Assembly (NCBI GenBank): GCA_963711675.1
Contig: CAVQFB010000017.1
Coordinates: forward strand, 62,001 to 126,000
DNA: 64,000 bases
Origin: CAVQFB01 sp963711675
Lineage (GTDB): Bacteria > Acidobacteriota > Terriglobia > Terriglobales > Acidobacteriaceae
Reading direction: 5' to 3'
Shown here: positions 54,437 to 63,999 of the stretch, piece by piece
How positions within the stretch are numbered: the first letter of the stretch is position 1
Layout: every line of letters starts with the position of its first letter
Program-made: the position numbers and the translations under genes
The notes under the pieces: generated by a model
What the model was told of the DNA's origin: nothing
The model's database searches: none
What the model saw: only the letters and a program-made list of their open reading frames with translations

Positions 54437-55237
54437 ATGAAATATTGCCGATTCCAATTAGACGGCCAGCCCCAGTACGGACTGGTCGAGTCCGTGGCCG
54501 GGAAGGAACAGATTACGCGCTTGCTGGTGAGACCTCCGGAAGAAGTTGGCGGCGACATGGAGGACATGGCTACGAAGCGCATGACGCAGGTGGCGGCGGA
54601 GGAAGCCACCCTGCTGGCTCCGGTGCGTCCGTCGAAGATCGTGTGCGTCGGGCGCAACTACCGCGAGCATGCAGCAGAATTGGGGCATGAGGTTCCGAAG
54701 GAACCGTTGCTCTTCTTCAAGCCAGCCTCGTCGTTGCTGGATCCGGGTGCGCCGATTCGCCGGCCAAGACTTTCGGAGCGCACCGACTTCGAAGGGGAAC
54801 TTGCCGTTGTAATCGGGAGACGCTGTCACAAGCTGAGAGCCGACGAGGACGTTCGCCCGTACATTCTCGGGTATACGGCACTAAATGACTTCACCGCCAG
54901 AGATCTTCAGAACAAGGACGGCCAATGGGCACGAGCCAAGGGCTTCGACACTTTTTGCCCTGTCGGTCCCGTGGTGACCGACGAAATTGACCCCTGGGCC
55001 GGGGTCGGAGTGGAAACGCGAGTGAATGGAGCGGTGCGGCAGCAGGGCAACACACGCGATTTCATTTTCGCTCTGGATGTCATCATGCGGTATATCGCTG
55101 ATGTTATGACTCTCGTGCCGGGGGATTTGATCGCCACAGGAACTCCGCAGGGTGTGGGACCGGTGGTGGCGGGGGATGTAGTCGAGGTCACGGTAGAAGG
55201 AGTGGGAACGCTGAGATCCCCCGTTGTGGATGAATGA
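54437..55237 (+). CDS. fumarylacetoacetate hydrolase (FAH) family protein
   Basis: A 266-residue protein of the FAH superfamily, whose members hydrolyse or isomerise acylpyruvate-type acids in catabolic pathways. Seen: CVGRNYREHAAELGH near residue 72, FEGELAVVIGR with metal-binding Glu residues near residue 120, GYTALNDFTARDLQ, and the LVPGDLIATGTPQGVG end. The ATG at 54437 is the family start. A TATAT-containing stretch just upstream may be its -10 box. The pathway cannot be told from this window. Confidence 0.88.
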   Translation: MKYCRFQLDGQPQYGLVESVAGKEQITRLLVRPPEEVGGDMEDMATKRMTQVAAEEATLLAPVRPSKIVCVGRNYREHAAELGHEVPKEPLLFFKPASSLLDPGAPIRRPRLSERTDFEGELAVVIGRRCHKLRADEDVRPYILGYTALNDFTARDLQNKDGQWARAKGFDTFCPVGPVVTDEIDPWAGVGVETRVNGAVRQQGNTRDFIFALDVIMRYIADVMTLVPGDLIATGTPQGVGPVVAGDVVEVTVEGVGTLRSPVVDE

Positions 55238-55349
55238 GTAGTGCTATCGCAGTCATTATTTTGGACACGCCACCTTGGTCACTACCTAAACTCTTCCGCG
55301 ATTCTGATTTCCGGCTTATCCTGTTTACACAAGCAGTCGCCTCGTAGGC

Positions 55350-55760
55350 ATGACTTCCTTGACTCAAATGATTAACGGGATGCATTGGTACACTCTGGCT
55401 GCCGGCGGAGGCGCAATCACGCTGGGCGCTTACGCCTTGTTGCGACGGAAACCCAAGTCAGCCGAGGATATTGAGCGTGAGCGCCGTCAGTGGCTGTGCG
55501 AAATTGGCCGCATTACGGATGGCACGGTCATTGACGTTCAGGAACTCGCCGCAAATGGAAGCCGTTCGATGACGATGTTGATCTTCAAATATGACGTGGC
55601 GGGTGTCTCGTACGAGGCTTCACAGGATGTGACCTACTTGCGGCAGTGGATCAATCTCCAGTCCTGCCGGCTCGGCCTGCCCACATCGGTCCGCTACGAT
55701 CCGCACAATCCAGGAAACTCGATGGTGATCTCCGAGAAGTGGACCGGCTTGCGGCAGTAG
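55350..55760 (+). CDS. small membrane protein, DUF3592-like
   Basis: A 136-residue protein with one N-terminal membrane helix (about residues 13-28) followed by a soluble beta-rich domain (GTVIDVQEL, IFKYDVAGVSYEASQDVTYL) resembling DUF3592. Function unknown. It follows the FAH gene by 112 bases. Confidence 0.6.
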   Translation: MTSLTQMINGMHWYTLAAGGGAITLGAYALLRRKPKSAEDIERERRQWLCEIGRITDGTVIDVQELAANGSRSMTMLIFKYDVAGVSYEASQDVTYLRQWINLQSCRLGLPTSVRYDPHNPGNSMVISEKWTGLRQ

Positions 55761-55866
55761 CCCACACTCCTCTTCTTTCCCTTGTTATTCGCTCGAGGTA
55801 ACTCCTGAAAAGAGCAGGCACGAGTGTGTATCTATTTGCTCAACGGTGCGAGGGAATCTAGAGGCC

Positions 55867-56778
55867 CTAGCGTCCGGCGGCGAACCCACCCGCATGGGCG
55901 AGAGAAATGCGCAGGTACCTTTGGGGATTGACGGGTGTGTCATTGATGCGGACTTCGTAGTGAAGATGTGGACCGGTACTACGACCGCTCAAGCCCACAT
56001 ATCCGATTGTGTCTCCGCGCTGGACATGCTGGCCGGCGATAACCGCAAAGTTAGCGAGATGGCCGTAGCGAGTGGAGATCCCGTGGCTGTGGTCAAGAAC
56101 GATTGCGCGACCGTAACCACCCAGGAAATCGGCAAAGGTTACTGTGCCGTCAGCCGGGGCAATTACCGGCTGGCCGTAGCTGGCTGAGATGTCAACGCCC
56201 GAGTGGAACGCACCCTCGCCATTGAAGGGATCTGTCCGCTCACCGAACGATCCGGTGATCGGCCCCTCGACCGGCCACAGATTAGGCGCGGCCGAAGCAC
56301 GCAGCCAATCCGCAGTCGTTACATTCTTGCTTAACCCCAGAGAAATGCCGACGGTTGCCGCTCCACTGAGGGCAGAGGTCTTCAACGCGTAGAGCTGGTC
56401 GAGCGAGGAACTCACCTGCGCGTCTTTGATCTCCTGAGCGCTGGCGGTAACCAGGATGGGCTCGGATTTAAGCCCGTATAGAGCCGATACCTCACCGGCC
56501 AGCGAGCCCAGCGACGCAACCTGAATGTCACGCTCGTTGGCCACCTGTTCCAGCCGCGAATAGCGGTCCTTCAGTTGTTCCTTTTCTGTCTTCAACTGGT
56601 TGAAGCGCGAAACCTTCAACAGCATGCGCATGTAGGAACTGGCGATTCCCGTCAGGCCCAGAAAACCAATGGCCGCGCCGACTACAAACACGTACAGATA
56701 GTGGACGGGGATCGAGATCTTGCGCAGTTGCCCGTCTTCATCGCGCGCGACAAAAAGGATGTAAAAGCGTTTACGCAA
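55867..56778 (-). CDS. M23 family peptidase (LytM-like) with membrane helix and coiled coil
   Basis: Cell-wall peptidase of 303 residues. Seen: a basic N-terminus (RKRFYILFVARDEDGQLRK), one membrane helix at about residues 27-50, a coiled coil at about 55-100, then the M23 domain with GSFGERTDPFNGEGAFHSGVDI (zinc His/Asp) and GPHLHYEV (HxH). A full metal set is present, so it should be active against peptidoglycan cross-links. The TTG at 56778 matches relatives; a TTG at 56820 is also in frame. Confidence 0.88.
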   Translation of the reverse strand: MRKRFYILFVARDEDGQLRKISIPVHYLYVFVVGAAIGFLGLTGIASSYMRMLLKVSRFNQLKTEKEQLKDRYSRLEQVANERDIQVASLGSLAGEVSALYGLKSEPILVTASAQEIKDAQVSSSLDQLYALKTSALSGAATVGISLGLSKNVTTADWLRASAAPNLWPVEGPITGSFGERTDPFNGEGAFHSGVDISASYGQPVIAPADGTVTFADFLGGYGRAIVLDHSHGISTRYGHLANFAVIAGQHVQRGDTIGYVGLSGRSTGPHLHYEVRINDTPVNPQRYLRISLAHAGGFAAGR

Positions 56779-57289
56779 ATATTTTCCTTTACCGTTAGGA
56801 ATCCAAAACGAACCCAGCAAGCTGGTCTGCTGTTACAGGAGCCCTAAAATCCGTTTTGATTCCGGGCTAAGCCACTATCTGGAGGATGCGGCTCATCAGT
56901 GCCCGTTAACCTACCGGAACCAGGCAAGAACTAAACTAATAGCTGCAAAACAAAGCGAACACAGCACTTACTTCAGCCAAAGGTGTTTGGAACGCATCCA
57001 AACGGTAACAAAGTAGGTTCCCCCTGTCAACGGCGGCAGTCCGATTTTTGGGTTACCAAGGACCCGTAGGGAGAGACCGTACCCAGGGACGTGTTACCAG
57101 GGACAATCGGTATCTGGCGCAAACCCGCCGGATTCGGCCCCAGACGGGCGGTTTGGCGGACCCTATGCTCGTATGGAGATGTGATTTGGACGGCGGGGAT
57201 TGCCTGGAAAACACAGACTGTTGGACTGAAATATACCCCGAATTGCGGCTGCAAAGCTCGAGATTGGCCGCGTTTCTCCGGTTGTTCCC
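56779..57289. other. intergenic region between divergent genes
   Basis: About 510 bases between the M23 gene (minus) and thiL (plus). No gene with support. The bases near 57315 (TATATATT) could hold a thiL promoter. Confidence 0.4.
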
Positions 57290-58303
57290 GTGCTCAATCC
57301 TCTGCGGTTTGGTTTCTTATATATTGATTTCGCCTTGCCCCTCGAAGAGAAAAAACTGGTCGCGCGGGTTCGCCAGCGCGCGCGGATGCGCCGGGATCGA
57401 AGCGGCTTGATCCAGGGAATCGGTGACGATTGCGCTGTATTGCGTATCCCCAAAGGACACGAAGTTTTGATCACGACAGACTTTTCCCTGGAGGGCATTC
57501 ACTTTCGGCGGGACTGGCATACGCCGGAAGTAGTGGGGCACCGATGTCTGACGAGGGGTCTGAGCGATATTGCCGCGATGGGAGGAGAGCCAAGGGCCGC
57601 ATTTCTGTCTCTGGCTCTGCCGCCGAAGCTACAGCAGAGTTGGGTGGATCGATTTCTGGAAGGATTCCTGAAATTGGCGAAGGAGTTCAACGTGCCGCTG
57701 GCGGGTGGGGATACAGCGCAGTCTCCAGACGGAGTGCTCGCGGACATCATGGTATTGGGGTCGGTTCCGAAGGGGAAGGGGCTCCTCCGTTCTGGCGCTC
57801 GGGCAGGAGACCGAGTGTATGTCACGGGGGCATTGGGAGGGTCGTCGGCGGCAATCGAGGGTTTGATGCGCGGTACGGCAAAGATCAGGCCGGGAGATTT
57901 TCCGCAACATTTTCATCCCCTTCCGCGAGTTCAAGTTGGACGCGTCTTGCGGGAGAAGAATATTGCTTCGGCGATGATCGACATCAGTGACGGACTTTCG
58001 ACAGATCTGGCACATCTTTGCGAAGAGTCCGGCGTAGGTGCCGAGATACTGGCAGAAGCGATTCCGCGCGCGACGCTTGGCAGGCAGCAAAACGAAGTTG
58101 ATCTGCGCCTCGCGTTGCATGGCGGCGACGACTACGAGTTGCTTTTCACGGCGCCGACGAATAAGGGCGTTCCGGGTCGGATCGCCGGGGTTCCGGTTAC
58201 GTTGATCGGAGACATCACTCGAAATAAACGCATGGTTCTTGTACACGAGGGCGGTGCCGGGCAGGTTCTCAAGCCGCAAGGATGGGAACACTTCAGAAGA
58301 TGA
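57290..58303 (+). CDS. thiL: thiamine-monophosphate kinase ThiL
   Basis: Phosphorylates thiamine monophosphate to the diphosphate coenzyme. It has 337 residues. Seen: IQGIGDDCAVLR near residue 46, TTDFSLEGIHFRRDW, RGLSDIAAMGGEPRA, AGGDTAQS, IDISDGLSTDLAHLC and GGDDYELLFT. The GTG at 57290 is the first in-frame start; a TTG at 57335 (product beginning LPLEEKKLV) is closer to the family start and may be the true one. No other thiamine genes are near. Confidence 0.92.
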   Translation: MLNPLRFGFLYIDFALPLEEKKLVARVRQRARMRRDRSGLIQGIGDDCAVLRIPKGHEVLITTDFSLEGIHFRRDWHTPEVVGHRCLTRGLSDIAAMGGEPRAAFLSLALPPKLQQSWVDRFLEGFLKLAKEFNVPLAGGDTAQSPDGVLADIMVLGSVPKGKGLLRSGARAGDRVYVTGALGGSSAAIEGLMRGTAKIRPGDFPQHFHPLPRVQVGRVLREKNIASAMIDISDGLSTDLAHLCEESGVGAEILAEAIPRATLGRQQNEVDLRLALHGGDDYELLFTAPTNKGVPGRIAGVPVTLIGDITRNKRMVLVHEGGAGQVLKPQGWEHFRR

Positions 58304-58397
58304 GGTGGCCGTCAAGCTGCCGTTTGTCGATGGACTAGTCCTTCTGTTACCTGCCTAGCCTCTAGTTTCCGGTCTGACGGGAGACTAGATTGGAGTC

Positions 58398-58994
58398 ATG
58401 CAGTTCTCACGTTTTGCGTTTCCTTTTGTACTCTTAGCCCTCGCGCTTCCCCTGCTCGCTCAGCAAACCCCGTCGCAGGCGAACGCAGACAATTCGCCGA
58501 AAATCGATAACGATTTTATTCAGAAGCAGTTTGGGGACAGCTGCACACTCACGCCCGGCCCGGCACCGATCAAGGGGGATCTGGACGGGGATGGCATCGA
58601 GGACATCGTCATCGTCGCAAAGTGCAAGAATCCGCTACCCGATCAGACGGAACACAATTTTCGCGTCATTGATCCGTACAACGATTACTTCGGCTTTGGC
58701 GACCCGAAAGTGACTACTCAATTCGCGTCGGAAGATCCGGAGTTGAGAGGAATCTCACTGCTGGTGATTCACGGCGCGGGGGCGGACGCCTGGCGCGCGG
58801 CCACCCCCAAGGCCAAGTTTCTGATTATTAATCTGCCCTTCAAACAACTAGCCATGAAGAAGATGACGCTGCGCAAGAAACAGGTGATGGCGATTTATGC
58901 GGAAGAGTCGCACGAGGGGGAAGGGACGATCTCCGCACTTTTCTGGGACGGCAAGAAGTACAGGTACCACCCCATGGGTACCAGCATGGAGTGA
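58398..58994 (+). CDS. secreted hypothetical protein with EF-hand-like loop
   Basis: A 198-residue exported protein. Seen: signal peptide to about residue 21 (PLLAQQ), then GDLDGDGIEDIVIVA near residue 60, a DxDxDG calcium-binding-type loop as in FG-GAP or dockerin-like repeats, and an alpha-beta remainder. No enzyme motif recognised. It is convergent with the MurJ gene, 16 bases apart. Confidence 0.7.
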   Translation: MQFSRFAFPFVLLALALPLLAQQTPSQANADNSPKIDNDFIQKQFGDSCTLTPGPAPIKGDLDGDGIEDIVIVAKCKNPLPDQTEHNFRVIDPYNDYFGFGDPKVTTQFASEDPELRGISLLVIHGAGADAWRAATPKAKFLIINLPFKQLAMKKMTLRKKQVMAIYAEESHEGEGTISALFWDGKKYRYHPMGTSME

Positions 58995-59010
58995 GGCGTG
59001 GCTTCCGCCT

Positions 59011-60633
59011 CTAAGGCTGGCGGCCCGAGTCCAGTGTTTCCTTGGCCTGATTCTCTGCCACGTGAGGATAGGCAGTCGGCTTACGACGGCGGAGATCACT
59101 TGGCAACTCGGAACGCAGCAGCCAAAGCCCGGCTGCAACAGCACCTGCCCAGGTTGTCGAAACTAAACCAAGCGAAAGCAGATCAGCTCTGCGGCTTCCA
59201 TTCAGCGGAACCAGCTTCCCAACTTCATAGCTGAGCAAGAAAGCAACCGCCGCGGTCGCTACGGACTTCCCCATTTCATTCCACTGAAGACTCCTGAGTT
59301 CAACCAGCCGTCGGCGATCGAGCAGAATGGCCAGCACCAGTGTGTTGGCAACGATGCCGACATCGGAAGCGACGGCCAGGCCGATGACTGAGAAGTGGTG
59401 AAAGAGTGCGGAATACAGGGGTAAGGATGCAACCGTGATGATCGTGCCTGCGATCATCGGGGTCAGTGTGTCCCCGGCCGCATAGAAGGCGCGGGCGTAG
59501 AGCCCTTGCGCGGACCAAAAAGCGAGGGAGAGCGAGAACAGGAAGAAATACATCGCTGTGTTCTGCGAGTCAGAGAAGAGGAAGCGTCCCCGCCGATAGA
59601 CGAGGTCCACCAGAGGAAGGGCCGATGCCATCATCCAACCGGCGGCAAGAAAAGAGGCTGCGGAAACCCGGTAAACCGAGTCGTTCACCGTCGCGGCGAA
59701 TTCCTGAATGCGTTTCTCACCAAATAGGCGGGCAAAAAAGGGTAACGATGCCTGCCCGGTGGCTTGGCCAAGAACTGCGATCGGTACTGCCATCAAACGC
59801 TTCGCGTAGTTCAGGCGGGCGATGTCACCAATGCCGCTGGAAGCGAAATAGCGCAGGATCCAATCGTCGGCGGTCACTAGAGACACGCCGAGCATCAGCG
59901 GGATAGACAGGCGAACCCACTCCCGAAAGGCTACATTGCTGATGTCGAACGAGGGGCGATAACGCGGGCCGATGCGGGCCGCTCCGATCGCGTTCACCAG
60001 GAAAGGCCCGGCAAAGCTTCCCAGGAGCGCGCCGTAGGCCAGGGAGGAGATTCCCAGATGCTTTCCCCCGACCACACCACCGAAAATGATAAAGACGTTG
60101 TAGATCAGCGGGCCAAAGGCGGGAAAGAGAAACAGGCGGTGCGAGAGCAAGACTGCGGAGACGATGCCCCCAATATAAAAGAAGATCTGGGCCGGCAACA
60201 GTATGCGAGTCAGATGAACACACAGGCGAAGCTGCTCTGCGTTGAAGCCACGAAACATCCAGTGGGCAAATTGAGGCGTGAAGATTTCGCCAATTATGGT
60301 GCCGATGATCAGCACGGTGGTCATGACCGTGATGACGACGGAAAAGGTCTTTTCGGCTTCGTCCTCACGCTTCGCCGCCAAGAACCGCGTGTAGATCGAG
60401 ATGAAAGTGATGGAGGCGGCGGCGCCGGCGACGACGTAATTCAGCCAGTCAGGCAAGGTGAACGCCGCCACGTATGCGTCAGTCTGCTGGCCGGCACCGA
60501 AAGCGTATGCGATGTAAGCTTCGCGAACGTAGCCGATGACTCGGGAGGCCATGACCGCCGTCATCAGAAGCAAGCGTGGCGGAGAAGGCGGTGTGCTGGT
60601 GGGAAGGGCGAAAGAGTCGCAAAACTCGGTCAA
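59011..60633 (-). CDS. murJ: lipid II flippase MurJ-like protein
   Basis: Polytopic MOP-superfamily protein of 540 residues with about 14 membrane helices, expected to flip lipid II for peptidoglycan synthesis. Seen: SRVIGYVREAYIAYAFGAGQ near residue 30, GQQTDAYVAAFTLPDWLN, and the LPFFARLFGEKR loop. The start appears to be TTG at 60633; an internal ATG (MTAVMASRV) may also serve. It is the only clear murein gene in this stretch, so MurJ versus a related polysaccharide flippase is not decided by context. Confidence 0.85.
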   Translation of the reverse strand: MTEFCDSFALPTSTPPSPPRLLLMTAVMASRVIGYVREAYIAYAFGAGQQTDAYVAAFTLPDWLNYVVAGAAASITFISIYTRFLAAKREDEAEKTFSVVITVMTTVLIIGTIIGEIFTPQFAHWMFRGFNAEQLRLCVHLTRILLPAQIFFYIGGIVSAVLLSHRLFLFPAFGPLIYNVFIIFGGVVGGKHLGISSLAYGALLGSFAGPFLVNAIGAARIGPRYRPSFDISNVAFREWVRLSIPLMLGVSLVTADDWILRYFASSGIGDIARLNYAKRLMAVPIAVLGQATGQASLPFFARLFGEKRIQEFAATVNDSVYRVSAASFLAAGWMMASALPLVDLVYRRGRFLFSDSQNTAMYFFLFSLSLAFWSAQGLYARAFYAAGDTLTPMIAGTIITVASLPLYSALFHHFSVIGLAVASDVGIVANTLVLAILLDRRRLVELRSLQWNEMGKSVATAAVAFLLSYEVGKLVPLNGSRRADLLSLGLVSTTWAGAVAAGLWLLRSELPSDLRRRKPTAYPHVAENQAKETLDSGRQP

Positions 60634-60792
60634 ATCGGGTCAGCGGCGTGCCTGACGGGGGACTTGGAACATTTTCCATCGATGCGCCGATTCTACATGC
60701 TTATGAACGGGCCATTAGGAATGCCTGTGGTTCGTGCCGGCTGCGCATAAGCCGTTTTGACAGTCCCTCGAAACAGAACCGATAATCCGAAT

Positions 60793-62166
60793 GTGACCGA
60801 TCGCACAGCAGTTCATACCCGTTCGCCAGTTTTCCGGCGTTCTTTTCTGCGTGAGTATCCTTCCGCAGTTCGTGGAGACGGTGTGTTCGTTTGGGACGCC
60901 GAGGGTAAGAAGTATCTGGATTTCTCGGGTTCGGCGGCTGTGAACTTCATTGGCCACGGCGTACGGGAGATCTCTGCCGCGATGGCAGAGCAGGCCGCCA
61001 AGCTCGAATTCGTGCACACCAGCCAATTCACGACTCCAGTTGCGGAAGAGTACGCACAGGAACTGCTTGAATTTGCGGGGGAGAATTTCCGCGGCGGAGC
61101 CGTGTACTTCACGTGCGGAGGCTCGGAGTCGATCGAAACAGCGTTGAAGCTGGCGAGGCAATATCAGGTGGAGATCGGCCAATCCAAGCGACATCGGATG
61201 CTGAGCCGGCAGCAGAGCTATCACGGAGCGACGCTGGGAGCGCTGGCGGTTTCAGGCAACCGGCGAAGGCGCGAAATCTATTTGCCCATGGTGCGTGAGT
61301 TCGAGCATGTGAGCATGCCGTACTGCTACCGCTGCGCCTACGATTGCACCGATGGATGCTGGAACTGTGGGCAAGAGTACGCGAGGGAGTTGGAGCGCGC
61401 TATCGAAGCGGCGCACGGAGAGGCGGCCGCGTTCTTCTTCGAACCGGTGAGCGGCGCGACGCTCGGCGCGGTTGTGCCGCCGGAGGGGTATTTGGCCCGA
61501 GTGGCTGAAGTCTGCCAAGCCCACGGCGTTTTGCTGGTGGCTGATGAGGTCATGACCGGGATGGGTCGCACAGGCAAGAATTTTGCGGTCGGGCACTGGG
61601 GCATTGCGCCGGATATTTTGGTGACGGCGAAGGGGCTTTCGAGCGGATATGCGCCTTTGGGGGCAGTGATCGCGAGCAAGAAAGTCGTGGACGCGATCGC
61701 TTCCGGTTCCGGAGCGTTTCTGCACGGCTTTACTTACAACGCGCATCCAATCTCCCTGGCAGCAGGAAGGGCTGTGTTGCGATTCATCCAAAAGCACAAG
61801 CTGGTGGAGGCCGCGGACTCGTCCGGTGAAGCTACAGCCGGAGCGAGATTGAAGCTGGCCCTCGAGACGCTCCGCGATATTCCGACGGTGGGCGACGTTC
61901 GAGGCATTGGCATGCTTTGGGGGGTGGAGTTCGTAGCGGACAGGAAGAGCAAGCGCCCATTTCCAGCGCAATCGAACTTTGCCGGCGGCGTCGGGAGAGC
62001 GGCCGCCAAGCGTGGTTTGCTTGTTTATCCCATGCAGGGGTGTGTAGACGGGATTGCAGGGGATCATGTGCTGTTGGCGCCGCCTGCCGTGATTAAGGAG
62101 GAGGAGATCGAATGGGCAGTCACACAGTTTAGGCTGGCTGTGGAAGAGACGGCCGCAGCTAATTAG
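60793..62166 (+). CDS. class III aminotransferase with Cys-rich insert
   Basis: PLP-dependent transaminase of about 457 residues. Seen: YLDFSGSAAVNFIGHG, FTCGGSESIETALKLARQYQ, SYHGATLGALAVSG, a four-to-five cysteine insert (CYRCAYDCTDGCWNCG) near residue 187, LLVADEVMTGMGRTGKN, and TAKGLSSGYAPLGA with the PLP lysine. The GTG at 60793 gives a family-like start; a TTG at 60757 is upstream. The cysteine cluster could bind metal; it occurs in some relatives. The substrate is unknown. It is divergent from murJ. Confidence 0.88.
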   Translation: MTDRTAVHTRSPVFRRSFLREYPSAVRGDGVFVWDAEGKKYLDFSGSAAVNFIGHGVREISAAMAEQAAKLEFVHTSQFTTPVAEEYAQELLEFAGENFRGGAVYFTCGGSESIETALKLARQYQVEIGQSKRHRMLSRQQSYHGATLGALAVSGNRRRREIYLPMVREFEHVSMPYCYRCAYDCTDGCWNCGQEYARELERAIEAAHGEAAAFFFEPVSGATLGAVVPPEGYLARVAEVCQAHGVLLVADEVMTGMGRTGKNFAVGHWGIAPDILVTAKGLSSGYAPLGAVIASKKVVDAIASGSGAFLHGFTYNAHPISLAAGRAVLRFIQKHKLVEAADSSGEATAGARLKLALETLRDIPTVGDVRGIGMLWGVEFVADRKSKRPFPAQSNFAGGVGRAAAKRGLLVYPMQGCVDGIAGDHVLLAPPAVIKEEEIEWAVTQFRLAVEETAAAN

Positions 62167-62340
62167 GCCGACCTCTGCAGTCGTCCCAGTTTTGCCGAGT
62201 CCTTAGCGCGATTTACCTCAAGAAGCAACTACCCTAGATTCAATAACTTACCGGTTGATCTTCCCTCGTCTCGCATTTTACCCCGGATGCATTGCCGCCT
62301 CTCGGCTCTTGTCGCAAAGTGGGCGCCATGGAGGTGCGAC

Positions 62341-63081
62341 ATGGCGACCCCGCTCATTGATTACTGCGAGCAAAGCAATCCTCTGATATTGGAAGAGGCC
62401 AGGCTGAAGAGGCCAAAAGTGGCGAACGCCCGGCGGATCCATGGGAGCTTTCTGGCGGCTCGGGAAAAGCGTCTTCTGGCGTGGACGGCTGAGCGGACGC
62501 CCCGCTGGATCAACTCCGATCACCTTACCGCGATGGCACTTGCTGCCCAGATTATGGCGGGGGCGGGGTACGCGCTGGCGAGTTGGAATCGCTATGCTCT
62601 CCTCGGCGTGATCGCATGCCTCGCGCTGAATTGGCTGGGCGACAGTCTCGACGGTACACTCGCGCGGGTTCGCCGGGAGGAACGCCCTCGCTACGGGTTC
62701 TACGTGGACCACATGGTGGACAGTCTTGGCGCCGTGGCCCTGATGGGCGGGCTTGTGCTATCCGGTTACATGCATCCATTTATTGCGATCGGGCTGCTGG
62801 TGGCTTTCCTGTTGCTCTCCATTCAGTCGTATCTTGCGACCTACACCCTCGGGGAATTTCATCTTTCGTTCTGGAGATTCGGGCCAACGGAGCTACGCCT
62901 ACTGCTAGCGATCGGGAATGTCGCGCTGATCTTTCATCCGATGGTGTTGCACGGACGATTCCGGTTGTTCGATCTGGGCGGAGCGATTGGGCTGGCCGGG
63001 ATGAGCCTGATGCTCGCCTTTGTCACGGCGCAGAACACGTACAAGCTCTATCGGCAGGAGAAGATTCGATGCGCCGGCTAA
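62341..63081 (+). CDS. CDP-alcohol phosphatidyltransferase family protein
   Basis: Membrane enzyme that joins a CDP-linked lipid or alcohol to a phospholipid head group. It has 246 residues and about six membrane helices. Seen: the catalytic motif D-x2-DG-x2-AR-x8-G-x3-D-x3-D in LGDSLDGTLARVRREER and YGFYVDHMVDS, complete. The ATG at 62341 has GGAGGTG upstream. It overlaps the GtrA-like gene by 13 bases. The product could be an unusual phospholipid; the substrate is unknown. Confidence 0.88.
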   Translation: MATPLIDYCEQSNPLILEEARLKRPKVANARRIHGSFLAAREKRLLAWTAERTPRWINSDHLTAMALAAQIMAGAGYALASWNRYALLGVIACLALNWLGDSLDGTLARVRREERPRYGFYVDHMVDSLGAVALMGGLVLSGYMHPFIAIGLLVAFLLLSIQSYLATYTLGEFHLSFWRFGPTELRLLLAIGNVALIFHPMVLHGRFRLFDLGGAIGLAGMSLMLAFVTAQNTYKLYRQEKIRCAG

Positions 63082-63491
63082 GCCGCAATTCTTTCAACGC
63101 GGCAGGCTGGCGCTGGTTGAAGTTCAACTTCGTGGGCGCGATTGGAATCGGGGTGCAGTTGATGGTGCTTGCCCTGTTGAGGACTGGCTTGCACCTCCAT
63201 CTAATGCTCGCAACTGCTGTGGCCGTGGAAGCCGCAGTTGTGCACAACTTTCTCTGGCACGAACGCTTCACGTGGGTGGATCGGGTGGAAATCTCGCCAC
63301 GCGAATCGCTGGCACGCTTTCTGAGATTCAACATGAGCACGGGCTTGTTTTCGATTGTCGGCAACCTGGTGTTGATGAAAGCGCTTGTCGACGTGGCACA
63401 CATGAACTACGTAGTGGCCAACCTGATCACAATTGCGACGTGTTCGGTTGTCAACTTCGTGGTGAGCGACCGCCTGGTGTTTAGCGAATGA
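63069..63491 (+). CDS. GtrA family membrane protein
   Basis: Four-helix membrane protein of 140 residues. Seen: WLKFNFVGAIGIGVQLMVLA near residue 16, then VAVEAAVVHNFLWHERFTW, and SVVNFVVSDRLVF at the C-terminus, the GtrA layout. GtrA proteins are thought to move undecaprenyl-linked sugars across the membrane. The start overlaps the end of the phosphatidyltransferase gene by 13 bases, so the two are likely cotranslated and may act in one lipid or glycan pathway. Confidence 0.85.
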   Translation: MRRLSRNSFNAAGWRWLKFNFVGAIGIGVQLMVLALLRTGLHLHLMLATAVAVEAAVVHNFLWHERFTWVDRVEISPRESLARFLRFNMSTGLFSIVGNLVLMKALVDVAHMNYVVANLITIATCSVVNFVVSDRLVFSE

Positions 63492-63504
63492 GGGCCGCGG
63501 GAAC

Positions 63505-63999
63505 TCAGTCGTGGTGATCCATTCCGCGCTCCACCGCCCAGATGTCAGCGGGATTCTTTTCAAACGGATAGACGTGGACCATCCAATTGAAAATGATCGG
63601 TTTGAAGGTTCCGCCTGCCAGATCGCACTCATCCTTCGTGGCGATAGAGCCTCGCAAGCCGAACCTGGCTTGAGGCACAAATAGCTCCTGCTTTTTGTCC
63701 GGCGGAGGGGCGCAGAAATTTACGTGCTCGTGCCACTGGGCGATGCTTAGGGGGATGCGCTGGTCCAGTTCGTCCTCGGTCATACTTTTCGGCGCGGTGT
63801 ACATCACGCCGACCAGTTTGTAGTCGTCGCCGTGTTTCTCGTAAAGCAATGAGGTGGGATGCTCGGGATTGAAGGAGAACCTCGCTTCGAATGCGAAGGT
63901 GTAATTGGTGAAGTGGTACTGCTTCTGGGGAACGTTGGGGAGAAAAATCTTGAAACCGTCGTTCAGCGCGACCTGGTAGTCCTCGTACTTGGCAGCGGC
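63505..63999 (-). CDS. hypothetical protein, 5' part beyond the window
   Basis: The last 164 codons of a minus-strand gene that continues past the window end. It reads YEDYQVALNDGFKIFLPNV near the edge, then HPTSLLYEKHGDDYKLVGVM and a C-terminus WMVHVYPFEKNPADIWAVE. A small histidine-rich soluble protein; no family assigned. It is convergent with the GtrA-like gene, 13 bases apart. Confidence 0.65.
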   Translation of the reverse strand, partial: AAAKYEDYQVALNDGFKIFLPNVPQKQYHFTNYTFAFEARFSFNPEHPTSLLYEKHGDDYKLVGVMYTAPKSMTEDELDQRIPLSIAQWHEHVNFCAPPPDKKQELFVPQARFGLRGSIATKDECDLAGGTFKPIIFNWMVHVYPFEKNPADIWAVERGMDHHD

